Source: an uncultured Roseateles sp. (GTDB lineage: Bacteria > Pseudomonadota > Gammaproteobacteria > Burkholderiales > Burkholderiaceae). From it: 64,000 nucleotides of DNA. The notes under the pieces were generated by a model. The model was not told the DNA's origin. It did no database searches and saw only the letters and a list, made by a program, of their open reading frames with translations. Position 1 is the first letter of the stretch. Each line of letters begins with the position of its first letter. Below are positions 45,570-53,296 of this stretch, one piece after another. The position numbers were made by a program, and so were the translations under genes. Location: positions 1-64,000 of the forward strand of contig CAMPJJ010000016.1 in assembly GCA_946886855.1 (NCBI GenBank), in the 5' to 3' direction.

Positions 45570-46178
45570 TTACTCGCTGAATACGGGGATCGACCCGCTG
45601 GCGCCGTTGCGTCGGTCCCCTGCGGCGACCAGCAGTTTCCGGAGACGCTCGATGTTCGCCTCGCCCCGCTCCAGGGCCTCTGCCGACGTGTGGACCGAAT
45701 GGCTGCCCAGATGCAGCTCATGCGCATGCGGCAGCGCCGATCCGATCACGAAGACGACGTCTTCATCGGCATCGGCTTGCAGGGCGATGGATTGCGCGGA
45801 CGGATCGAAGAGGACCATCTCGCCCGCCTCTGCGGACATCTCTCCCACCAGTCGACCGCTGGCGATCGCGAGCCACGCGACCGTCTGCCCTTGCGGCGGA
45901 AGGAAGGTCCATGCGGCGCCAGCGGCCAGCCTGACCAACAGATAGGTGACGCCGTCAGGCGACCGGGCGGGGCTGCGGGCGCCGCCATAGCTGCCGAGAA
46001 CGACGTGCGCGGGGCCGGAGGTCGGCACCTGTGGCGCCTCGACGTACTGGCTCTCGACCGTGGCCTGTTCGAGTTCAGGGGGCAGAGCGATCCAGAGCTG
46101 GAACCCTCTGGCCCGCGGCGACCTGCCGCCGTGCGGGCTCCTCCCGACGGGGCTCTGCAAGTCGTCGAAGGCGTTCAT
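45570..46178 (-). pseudogene. Pirin-like protein lacking the N-terminal cupin domain
   Basis: 202 residues. From GFQLWIALPPELEQATVESQYVEAPQVP onwards it follows pirin (inter-domain strand and C-terminal cupin to VHTSAEALERGEANIERL). The N-terminal pirin domain with the metal-binding HxH...H...E is missing: the first about 27 residues are a Ser/Arg/Gly-rich stretch. GGAG precedes ATG 46178. The active site of quercetinase-type pirins is in the absent part, so enzymatic activity is unlikely. Downstream of the YcaC-like gene. Confidence 0.65.
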
Positions 46179-46212
46179 GAGGGTCTCCGTTGGCACGGGT
46201 GGATTCACATCG

Positions 46213-46869
46213 TCAAGCGTTGGCTTTGGCCGCCTTGGCGGCCGATTCGAGCAGCTGGACTTCCCAGGCGTAGGCGATGCCGCTGGCGCCGCCATGCTCA
46301 CGGACCACTTCGGTGAGCGGCACCGCGGTCTCCACGCGCGCCCAGTCGCGCTGCCATTCGGAGATCACCGCCATCCACGTGATGGGCACGGCACCGGCCT
46401 GCACCAGGCGGCGCACGGCCATGTCGTGAGACTCCGCCGACACGCCGCCGGACGCGTCGGTCACGACGAACACGTCGTAGCCTTCGCCCAGCGCCTGGAT
46501 GGCCGGCATGGCCAGGCAGACTTCCGTCCAGAGCGCGGCGAGGACCAGCTGCTTGCGACCGCTTTTCTTCACGAGGTCGGTGACCTTCGGATCCTCCCAG
46601 GTGTTGATGAAAGTGCGGTCGATGGGCTTCTGATCGGGGAACACGTCCTGCAGCCCCTTGATCAGGTAGCCGCCGCGCTCCTCGATCACCGTGGTCAGGA
46701 TCGTCGGCACGTTGAAGACCTTCGCGCCCTTGGCCAGGCCGATGACGTTGTTGGCGATCATCGTCGGCTCATGGCTGTGCAGGTTCGCGAACTGGTAGGG
46801 CTGATGGTCGATCAGGACGACGATGCTGTCCTCGGGACGAAGCAATGCGGGGAGACCGGTCTTGGACAT
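46213..46869 (-). CDS. YcaC-like isochorismatase-family hydrolase
   Basis: 218 residues, cysteine hydrolase fold. SIVVLIDHQPYQFANLHSHEP holds the catalytic Asp, and KQLVLAALWTEVCLAMPAIQALGEGYDVFVVTDASGGVSAESHDMAVRRL holds the Cys. YcaC substrates are unknown. AGGAG lies 8 nt before the ATG. In a co-directional group with the double-SnoaL and MoaF-like genes. Confidence 0.9.
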   Translation of the reverse strand: MSKTGLPALLRPEDSIVVLIDHQPYQFANLHSHEPTMIANNVIGLAKGAKVFNVPTILTTVIEERGGYLIKGLQDVFPDQKPIDRTFINTWEDPKVTDLVKKSGRKQLVLAALWTEVCLAMPAIQALGEGYDVFVVTDASGGVSAESHDMAVRRLVQAGAVPITWMAVISEWQRDWARVETAVPLTEVVREHGGASGIAYAWEVQLLESAAKAAKANA

Positions 46870-46896
46870 GGAAAAGCTCCTGGTGGAATCTGGCAC

Positions 46897-47685
46897 TCAC
46901 GTGCCGTCGGGGGGATTGAGGAACACGGACAAGGAATGAATGAGGCCGTCCTGGAAATGCGCGACATCCATTCCGGTGACCGCGAACGGCCCGCCGCGCG
47001 GTCCTGATCCCCATTTCAGGACGCCGACGCCGTGGTGCCCGAGTGCCGTGCTCAAGGCACGAAACGCGAAGTCGGGCGGCAGCTCGGCGAGCAGCGCCGA
47101 CACCGCGTCATTGATCCCCCCATGGCCCTTGGCCGCACCGTGTGGTTCGTTCAGCACGGCGTCGGCGGCGTACAGCCTCTTGATCGCGACCAGACGCTTC
47201 GCTGCGTCCGGCTCGCCGAAGACTTGCGTCAGGTTGGCGCGCATCAGACCGTCATAGTCGATGACGACGCCTGCACTCGGCGACAGCTGCCTCGCGCGCT
47301 CGTCCGGCGAGAACATCGACAGGCCGGACTGCGTGGCGTCGGCGGTCACTTCATCCTGCAACACATCCCAGTGCTCGGCGAGCAGACCGTCCTCGATGCG
47401 GAAGATGTCGACCACGACCTGCGGCGTCGGCGCCCACCCGCGGATGCGGCCGTGGATCGCGACGTAAGCGCCCTCCGCGATCATCAGGCCCGGTTCATAG
47501 AAGAGGTCGGTCGGGAGTTGCGCGACCAACTTCGCCAGCGCCTCGCGCCCCTGAGGAATGGAGGGGTTGTGCTGGACGTAGTCGGGCGCATAGAGGCGAT
47601 CGACCGCTTGCGCATCGCGGCGCTGGAACAGGGCGGTCATCGCCTCGAGCACCAGCGCCTTGTTGTGTTCCGTATGGCTGCTCAT
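46897..47685 (-). CDS. Double SnoaL-like (NTF2-fold) protein
   Basis: 262 residues with two SnoaL-like domains: ALVLEAMTALFQRRDAQAVDRLYAPDYVQHNPSIPQGREALAKLV and, after about 140 residues, RLVAIKRLYAADAVLNEPHGAAKGHGGINDAVSALLAELP. No signal peptide. Such proteins hydrolyse or isomerise small cyclic compounds or only bind them. Starts within ATGA of the MoaF-like gene. Confidence 0.82.
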   Translation of the reverse strand: MSSHTEHNKALVLEAMTALFQRRDAQAVDRLYAPDYVQHNPSIPQGREALAKLVAQLPTDLFYEPGLMIAEGAYVAIHGRIRGWAPTPQVVVDIFRIEDGLLAEHWDVLQDEVTADATQSGLSMFSPDERARQLSPSAGVVIDYDGLMRANLTQVFGEPDAAKRLVAIKRLYAADAVLNEPHGAAKGHGGINDAVSALLAELPPDFAFRALSTALGHHGVGVLKWGSGPRGGPFAVTGMDVAHFQDGLIHSLSVFLNPPDGT

Positions 47686-48029
47686 GCCTCGTTCTCCGTG
47701 CTTGCAACGCGCAGCGGACCTGCCATCCGGAGAAACGTCCCGTCCGCCAGCGTGGCCTGCGAATGAATCCGTCCCTGGGCGAAATCCTCGACGTGCACCA
47801 CGGTCGCGCCGCTGCGCTCGACCCAGCTCACGAGGAAGAGGCCGGGCCGTATCGACGTGGCCACGATGGCGACCTCTTCGGCTTTGGCATAGGGGCCCTC
47901 GGCGATCTCGAATCGAAGCCGGTCAGGGGAGAGGACCGTCAGCCTCGCGGAGAACTCCTGGAACGACACATCAAAGACCAGTCCCGCGGGATACGCCGTC
48001 GCATCGGCGACGGAGGGTTCGGATCGCAT
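47682..48029 (-). CDS. MoaF-like small protein
   Basis: 115 residues. A lipocalin-like beta pattern with FDVSFQEFSARLTVLSPDRLRFEIAEGPYAKAEEVAIVATSIRPGLFLVSWVERSGATVVHVEDF resembles the MoaF domain, which occurs in proteins of no known molecular function. ATG 48029 with GGAG upstream. First gene of the group that runs to the pirin remnant. Confidence 0.6.
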   Translation of the reverse strand: MRSEPSVADATAYPAGLVFDVSFQEFSARLTVLSPDRLRFEIAEGPYAKAEEVAIVATSIRPGLFLVSWVERSGATVVHVEDFAQGRIHSQATLADGTFLRMAGPLRVASTENEA

Positions 48030-48128
48030 CAAGTCTCCTCACAGATCACGCTGGCCGCCTGCTCACCGGCGGCATGGCAAGACGTCCGTCATTGCCCGGC
48101 CAGTATGGTCATCGGCACAGCACAATGC

Positions 48129-48153
48129 ACTGTCTGAAGATGCGGTCGACAGT
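48129..48153. promoter_or_regulatory. Inverted repeat upstream of the MoaF-like gene
   Basis: ACTGTC (48129-48134), 13 bp, GACAGT (48148-48153), with CTGTCTGAA / CAGTCTGAA direct similarity. Located between the LysR stop and the MoaF-like start. A possible LysR binding site. Confidence 0.4.
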
Positions 48154-48185
48154 CTGAAAGCGCTGGCGCTGTCGAAGCCCCTTCG

Positions 48186-49058
48186 CTAATGACCGGTACC
48201 CAGCCACTCCACCAGCAGTTCGATCAATGCCCGGATCTTTCTCGAGGGATGCTGGCTTCGCGAGCGGACCACATGGATGCCGGACGGCTGCGGCGGGAAG
48301 CGGACCATGACCGGCACCAGCGCGCCGCGTTGGACATGCTCGTCGGTGACGCTGTCGGGCAGGTATCCCAGGCCCAGGCCCGCGACGGCCGCCGCCGCCA
48401 GCGCGACGGGGTTGTCGGCCTTGAAGCGCCCTTGTGGACGGACGGTGACCGGTTTGTCTCCGTCCATGAAGCGCCAGCTTTCCGATCCCTGCATCAGGGC
48501 CTGGTGGTTGAGCAGCTCCTCAGGCGTCTGCGGCGCACCGTGCGCCGCCACATAGTCCGGACTGGCCACGAGCTTGCCGTGGATGCTGCCCACGCGTCTC
48601 GCGATCAACGTCGAGTTCGGGAGATGCCCGACCCGGATCGCACAGTCGTAGCCCTCGCCGATCAGGTCCACGGTGCGATCGCTGTAGCAGGCATGGAGCT
48701 CCAGGAGCGCATGGCGTCTTGCCATCTCCGCCAGCACGGGCGCGATGTGCGTCGGCCCGAACGAGATCGGCGCCGCGATCCGGAAGCGCCCCCGCAGCTC
48801 GCCGGCAGGGAGGATGGCATCCGTGGCCGCCTCGTACTCGGCAACGATCCGCGCGGCGTGGTCCCGGAAGGCCACGCCCGCCTCCGTGAGCGCGGCGCCG
48901 CGGGTCGTCCTCGCGAGGAGCTGGACGCCGAGCTCGGTTTCCAGGCGCAGCAACCGGCGACTGACCACGGACTTGGCGACGCCCAGGCGCCGCGCGGCGG
49001 GTGACACGCCGCCGGCATCCGCGACCTCCACAAAGGTCTGAAGCTCTTCGATGTTCAA
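48186..49058 (-). CDS. LysR-family regulator (paralogue 2)
   Basis: 290 residues from TTG 49058 (MNIEELQTFVEVADAGGVSP). The TTG overlaps the stop of the SDR remnant as TTGA. Helix-turn-helix and effector blocks match paralogue 1 almost word for word (GVAKSVVSRRL, RTTRGAALTEAG, ISFGPTHIAPVLAEMARRH, YDCAIRVGHLPNSTLIARRVG). Upstream of and co-directional with the MoaF/SnoaL/YcaC/pirin group, which it may regulate. Confidence 0.88.
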   Translation of the reverse strand: MNIEELQTFVEVADAGGVSPAARRLGVAKSVVSRRLLRLETELGVQLLARTTRGAALTEAGVAFRDHAARIVAEYEAATDAILPAGELRGRFRIAAPISFGPTHIAPVLAEMARRHALLELHACYSDRTVDLIGEGYDCAIRVGHLPNSTLIARRVGSIHGKLVASPDYVAAHGAPQTPEELLNHQALMQGSESWRFMDGDKPVTVRPQGRFKADNPVALAAAAVAGLGLGYLPDSVTDEHVQRGALVPVMVRFPPQPSGIHVVRSRSQHPSRKIRALIELLVEWLGTGH

Positions 49059-49211
49059 GCGATGGCGCCCCCATCCACGGCGAGGATGGCGCCGGAGATT
49101 GCGCTCGCCGCGGGACTGGCGAGGAAGGCCTCCGCATTCGCGACCGCCTGCGGCTCTCCGAAACGACCCACAGCCGCGCGACAGCCACGCCCCAACGGCG
49201 TCCCCGCCACG
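49055..49211 (-). pseudogene. C-terminal remnant of a short-chain dehydrogenase
   Basis: GRFGEPQAVANAEAFLASPAASAISGAILAVDGGAIA is the standard C-terminus of an SDR oxidoreductase. Everything before it (Rossmann GxxxGxG, NNAG, YxxxK) is missing; the preceding residues are unrelated, and the frame would run into the LuxR gene. Its stop overlaps the LysR start. Confidence 0.7.
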
Positions 49212-50024
49212 TCAAGGCACCGGTTCGACAGTCGTGGCACGGGATCCGTTTCGCGCAGGGGCCACGGCCTCCGGGAGGCGGCCGGCGGCGGGGTGCCCGG
49301 TCGACAGCGGCGCGGGATCGCAGGGCCACTCGTCGAGCAGGTCCCGGCGCATGGCTTCGATGACCGCCTGCGTCCTGCTGTGCACGTTCAGCTTGTGCAG
49401 CAGGGTCTTCACATGCGTCTTGATCGTTCCCGGAGCGATGCCCAGCCGCAGTCCGATGGACTTGTTGTCCAGGCCGATGCACAGCATGGCGAGCACGTCG
49501 AGCTCCCTCGGCGTCAAGGCGTTGCCGGGCCAGTCTTGCGCCACCGCCGCCGCCGCGGTGCGGCACAGGTAGCGGCGACCCGCAGCGACGGTGCAGGCGG
49601 CCTCCCGAAGCTCTTCCAGCGTGCACGACGCATGGACATAACCGGTCACGCCCGCAGCCATGGCCATCCGTACCCGCCGGCCCGTCACCGTGGCGCTGAC
49701 GACGAGCCAATGCGGGCCCGCGCGATCGTCGCGATCGCCGCGATCGCCGCCATCGCCGCCCTCGGCGGCCCCCTCGGTCGCGGACGCCAGGCGCGCCTGC
49801 ACGGCTTCGTCGTGATCGGCCACGAGCAGGCGGGGACGGACCGGTCCCACCCAAAGAGGCACGGTGGTGCCACCGGCGTCGCAGGCCGGCAAGGCCGGCG
49901 AGATCGCCGCGGCAATGCCCGCCCGCAGGAGAGGATGGCGATGCACGACGACGACATCCGCGAACGCAGGCTGCCGCAGGGTCGGCTGGACGAGCGCCGG
50001 GGGGTGGTCGATGTTGCTGATCAT
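49212..50024 (-). CDS. LuxR-family response regulator with degenerate receiver
   Basis: 270 residues. C-terminal LuxR helix-turn-helix: LTPRELDVLAMLCIGLDNKSIGLRLGIAPGTIKTHVKTLLHKLNVHSRTQAVIEAM. The N-terminal receiver-like domain (ADVVVVHRHPLLRAGIAAAIS...) lacks the usual acidic pair and has an in-frame GD/RD repeat (near residue 88-100) where loop residues would be. Phosphorylation is doubtful. The start overlaps the porin-fragment stop as ATGA. Confidence 0.8.
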   Translation of the reverse strand: MISNIDHPPALVQPTLRQPAFADVVVVHRHPLLRAGIAAAISPALPACDAGGTTVPLWVGPVRPRLLVADHDEAVQARLASATEGAAEGGDGGDRGDRDDRAGPHWLVVSATVTGRRVRMAMAAGVTGYVHASCTLEELREAACTVAAGRRYLCRTAAAAVAQDWPGNALTPRELDVLAMLCIGLDNKSIGLRLGIAPGTIKTHVKTLLHKLNVHSRTQAVIEAMRRDLLDEWPCDPAPLSTGHPAAGRLPEAVAPARNGSRATTVEPVP

Positions 50025-50254
50025 TCGAGGCTGGCGTTCAGCTGGACCCGCGGCACGATCTTCAGCGTCAGGGCCGGGTGGATGTTGAGGAAGTTGCGCG
50101 GCCCGAGCGTCGCTTCGTCGCCGAAGTAGTTGCCGCGCGGGAAGAAGAGATGGAGGGTGCCGAGCCGGTCGTCGTGCGGATCCTTGTCGCCGCTGGCGAC
50201 CTGGGCATAGCGGGCGACCTCGTCCTCGAATCCGAGCAGGTAGAGGTCACTCAT
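50021..50254 (-). pseudogene. Fragment of an alginate-export-type outer-membrane porin
   Basis: 77 residues, DKDPHDDRLGTLHLFFPRGNYFGDEATLGPRNFLNIHPALTLKI is a piece from the latter part of alginate_exp-domain barrels, which are normally several hundred residues. There is no signal peptide and no barrel. Bounded on both sides by ATGA overlaps (50251-50254 and 50021-50024). Confidence 0.6.
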
Positions 50255-50673
50255 CGTGCCTGGTCGTCGCCGCCGAACTCCCTGATCGGCGACCAGGCGG
50301 GCAGGATCTCCGGCAGCACCGGCGACAGCGCGCCGTAGTCCTGCGCGCCGTAGTCCTGCGCGCCGTACACCACGCGGCCATCCATGACGGACAGGACAGC
50401 GCCGATGCCGATCCACGGGTTGAACGACGCGGTGCGCTGCGCCTTGGGATAGCCGCGGAAGCCCGCGCCGGCGTCGACGATGGACGTGATCCCGACGCGG
50501 TTCAGGCGATGGACCGTCTGGACCAGCGAGCTCAGTTCCTCCAGCGACCAGCCGCCGACCACGTGGGTGTGCGCGGCACCGGGTGTGTCCTGTTCGACCT
50601 GTGCATGGCCGCGGGCGTGGGCCAGGCCCATCACCACCACGAACGCGATCAGTCGCTTCAGCTTCACTGTCAT
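50251..50673 (-). pseudogene. Internally deleted exported amidohydrolase
   Basis: 140 residues. A signal peptide (KLKRLIAFVVVMGLAHARGHAQ) is followed by a middle piece of a YtcJ-like amidohydrolase (SLVQTVHRLNRVGITSIVDAGAGFRGYPKAQ) and then directly by its C-terminal end (IGIGAVLSVMDGRVVYGAQDYG...LPEILPAWSPIREFGG). The metal-binding HxH and other His/Asp are all absent. Frame is kept. YGAQD is repeated. Probably inactive. Confidence 0.6.
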
Positions 50674-50785
50674 TTCCCCCTCGATGGCTCTGAAGGCGCA
50701 CCGCGCTGCGCGATCCCGATCGGCGAGACGATCACCGCAGCGCCGTGCGTCGAATGGGGGGATGTTGACGATCGGGGCCGTCGAG

Positions 50786-50827
50786 GTCACTGATCGTTCC
50801 TGCTGCCGGAAGCACGATCCGCTCACG
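50786..50827 (-). repeat. 42-bp repeated leader element, copy B
   Basis: Minus-strand reading CGTGAGC...CTTCCGGCAGCAGGAACGATCAGTGAC. Lies 113 bp before the amidohydrolase remnant and in its orientation, as copy A (42371-42412) lies before the SnoaL-like gene. Confidence 0.65.
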
Positions 50828-51224
50828 GGGCGGCGCAGCCAGGACAGCAAAAAGCCCAGCGGAACCGGGCGTCCCGCCGGGCGGCGGCGGCGGCGGTTAC
50901 TTCGACCATCGCCGCGTTCTGTCGTGTCGCTTGATCCACTTTTATCCATTCAGAACAGCGACATATTGCTAATTTCGTTTTTTACTTTCGTTCAGAAAAT
51001 TGACGCGCGTCAATGACAGAGCGCGAGAAGGGAGCTATAGACGCACGTCTGGATGTTCATCCGTAATGGGTAATGACGACGTTTTCCGCCCGCGGCGCCT
51101 TGCTGAATCGGATCATCCGGACGCGGAGCGGCGTGCAGTTTTGATCATTTTTCATCCGCTGCCGACGAACGCCATTGATTGATAAAAATGATCGACCTAC
51201 ATTTGCGGCGTACTGGAGCCGCTC
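50828..51224. other. Intergenic region with AT-rich promoter zone
   Basis: No convincing gene. 50941-51000 is markedly AT-rich and contains the upstream flank of the FNR-like palindrome. Small reading frames here (for example 51000-51182) lack a ribosome binding site and coding-like composition. Confidence 0.6.
51000..51013. promoter_or_regulatory. CRP/FNR-family palindrome
   Basis: TTGACGCGCGTCAA, a perfect palindrome of the FNR/Dnr form TTGAC-N4-GTCAA (canonical FNR TTGAT-N4-ATCAA). It lies 211 bp upstream of the receiver gene. It suggests oxygen- or NO-responsive control of the signalling operon. Confidence 0.5.
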
Positions 51225-51599
51225 ATGAAAAAAGTCTTGATCGTGGACGACCACGCCGACATCCGGCGTCTGGTCCGTCTCACGCTGGAATTCGAGGACG
51301 TCGAGGTGCGCGAGGCCGCCGACGGTCCCCAGGCCCTGGCCACCCTGCAGGACTGGCGCCCAGACGCCGTGCTGGTGGACATGATGATGCCGGGCATGGA
51401 CGGCCTCACGCTGTGTCGCGAGCTGCGGGCCCAGCCGCACACCCGCCAGCTCCCCATCCTGTTCCTGACCGCGCGCGGCCACGCCCAGGATCGGGACGAC
51501 GGGCTCAAGGCCGGTGCCAACGCCTACCTCGTCAAGCCCTTCAGCCCCTTGCAGCTCATCCAGGAGCTGGACCGCGTCTGCCTGGGAGCGCTCGCATGA
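51225..51599 (+). CDS. Stand-alone receiver (response regulator)
   Basis: 124 residues, a CheY-like receiver: VLIVDDHADIRRLVRL, phospho-acceptor Asp in AVLVDMMMPGMDGL (about residue 52), LFLTARGH, and Lys in YLVKPFSP. No output domain. The stop overlaps the next ATG as ATGA, so it is coupled to an HD-GYP gene that is a likely effector. Confidence 0.93.
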   Translation: MKKVLIVDDHADIRRLVRLTLEFEDVEVREAADGPQALATLQDWRPDAVLVDMMMPGMDGLTLCRELRAQPHTRQLPILFLTARGHAQDRDDGLKAGANAYLVKPFSPLQLIQELDRVCLGALA

Positions 51600-52348
51600 G
51601 CCTCGACCCCGGTGCGACCGAGAACTCCTACGACGATCGCGCGCTCGCGCAGATGGAGCGGATCGTCCTGGACCTGCGCGCGATGTACCGCGAGCGCAAT
51701 GAGGCGCTGCGCGAGGTGACGCGGGCGCATCACGAGGCGCTGCTGCGCCTGTCCCGCGCCGCGGAGTACCGCGACGACGACACCGGCGTGCACATCGTGC
51801 GCATCGGCTATCTGTCGGAGGCGCTGGCCCGGATCCTGGGGGAAGGCCCCCACTTCGCCCGGCTGCTGCGCAATGCGGCGCCTATGCACGACGTGGGCAA
51901 GATCGGCATCCCGGATCAGGTGTTGAAGAAGCCCGGCGCGCTGACGCCGGACGAGCGGCTCGTCATGAACCGGCATCCCGAGATCGGCGCGGAGATCCTG
52001 GGCCGGTCGCGCATCCCGCTGTTCCAACTGGCGGCGGAGGTGGCGCTGTGCCATCACGAGCGCTGGGACGGCACCGGCTATCCGCGCGGCCTGGCCGGCG
52101 AGGCCATCCCCCTGTCGGCCCGCATCGTGTCCGTCACCGATTTCTGCGATGCGTTGACCATGGATCGTTGCTACCGCCCGGCATTCACGACGGATGATGC
52201 GCTGGACATGCTGGTGGTCCAGCGCGGGCGGGCTTTCGATCCGCGTGTGGTGGATGCCTTCATCGCGCATGCCGACGAGCTCTTCGCCCTGCGCGCGCGC
52301 ATCGACGAGGACCCGCCCAGCGACGACGACCTGCTGGGCGCCGCGTGA
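51596..52348 (+). CDS. HD-GYP domain protein, cyclic-di-GMP phosphodiesterase
   Basis: 250 residues. HD motif in NAAPMHDVGKIGIPDQVLKKPG, HPEIGAEIL, and HHERWDGTGYPRGLAGEAIPLSARIVSVTDFCDALT, with all the metal ligands and an intact GYP. N-terminal coiled region (about 15-60). These enzymes hydrolyse cyclic-di-GMP. Follows the receiver gene with ATGA overlap. In many bacteria the two domains form one protein. Confidence 0.93.
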   Translation: MSLDPGATENSYDDRALAQMERIVLDLRAMYRERNEALREVTRAHHEALLRLSRAAEYRDDDTGVHIVRIGYLSEALARILGEGPHFARLLRNAAPMHDVGKIGIPDQVLKKPGALTPDERLVMNRHPEIGAEILGRSRIPLFQLAAEVALCHHERWDGTGYPRGLAGEAIPLSARIVSVTDFCDALTMDRCYRPAFTTDDALDMLVVQRGRAFDPRVVDAFIAHADELFALRARIDEDPPSDDDLLGAA

Positions 52349-52376
52349 GCCTCCCCTGTCCGCCGGAAGGAACGCC

Positions 52377-53294
52377 ATGATCGCCACGACCGCCACGACC
52401 GCCTCCACCGCTTTCACCGCTTTCACCGCTTTCACCGCCATTTCGCCAGCGCCCTCCCGATCCGGCGTCCGAGCGGGCGGCATCGTGGGCGCGCTTGTCG
52501 CGGCCGCGGTGCTGGTGGTCAGCGCGGTGCGCGTGGAGGCCGCGCCGGCCGGGGCCCCCGACCCGGCCGCGGGACCGACGCTGACGAAGATCCGCGACAG
52601 CGGCGAGCTGCGCGTGTGCATCTGGCCCGATTACTACGGCATCACCTACCGCCATCCGCGCAGCGGTCAGTTGACAGGGATCGACATCGACCTGTCGGCC
52701 GAGCTGGCCAAGGACCTCGGCGTGACGCTCCGCCACGTCGAATCCTCCTTCCCGACGCTGGTCGACGACGTGGTCGGCGGACGTTGCGACATCGCCATGT
52801 TCGCCGTCGGCATGACGCCGCAGCGGCGCGAGCGGCTCGCGTTCAGCGCGCCCTATCTGCAGAGCGACATCTACGCGATCGCGACGCGCTCCAGCCGCGT
52901 CGTCAAGCGGTGGGAAGACATCGACCGCCCGGGCGTCGTCGTCGCCGTGCAGGCCGGCACCTTCATGGAGCCGGTCATGCGCGACCGGCTGCGCCAGGCC
53001 ACGCTGCAGGTCGTGCGCCCGCCCGCCACGCGTGAGGCCGAACTGGAGGCCGGCCGCGTCGATGTGTTCATGACCGACTATCCCTACAGCCGGCGCCTGC
53101 TGGACAACGCCGACTGGATGCGGCTCGTCGCCCCGCCGTCGCCGTTCCATGTGCTGCCTTACGCCTATGCGGTGCGCCCCGGCGACGCGGCCTGGCTGGC
53201 CCGCGTGAACGCGTTCGTCGCGGCGATCCGGCGCGACGGCCGGCTCGAGGCGGCCGCGCGTCGGCACGGTCTCGGCGAGATCGTGGTGCGCTGA
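52377..53294 (+). CDS. Periplasmic amino-acid-type solute-binding protein (SBP_bac_3)
   Basis: 305 residues. GGAAGG precedes the ATG. N-terminus contains a 9-bp repeat (FTAFTAFTAI) before the signal helix (GGIVGALVAAAVLVVSA...EA). Then LTKIRDSGELRVCIWPDYYGITYRHPRSGQLTGIDIDLSAELAKDLG and GGRCDIAMFAVGMTPQRRERLAFSAPYLQSD, typical of family 3 binding proteins. With no transporter nearby, it probably serves as a sensor partner of the kinase encoded next (2-bp gap). Confidence 0.88.
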   Translation: MIATTATTASTAFTAFTAFTAISPAPSRSGVRAGGIVGALVAAAVLVVSAVRVEAAPAGAPDPAAGPTLTKIRDSGELRVCIWPDYYGITYRHPRSGQLTGIDIDLSAELAKDLGVTLRHVESSFPTLVDDVVGGRCDIAMFAVGMTPQRRERLAFSAPYLQSDIYAIATRSSRVVKRWEDIDRPGVVVAVQAGTFMEPVMRDRLRQATLQVVRPPATREAELEAGRVDVFMTDYPYSRRLLDNADWMRLVAPPSPFHVLPYAYAVRPGDAAWLARVNAFVAAIRRDGRLEAAARRHGLGEIVVR

Positions 53295-53296
53295 GC

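Noticed and set aside
48986..49060. ATG start for LysR paralogue 2
   Set aside because: There is no in-frame ATG at the conserved N-terminus; alignment with paralogue 1 (GTG-DIE) points to TTG 49058.
51000..51182. 60-codon frame in the promoter region of the signalling operon
   Set aside because: No ribosome binding site, starts inside the FNR-like palindrome and has no recognisable similarity.
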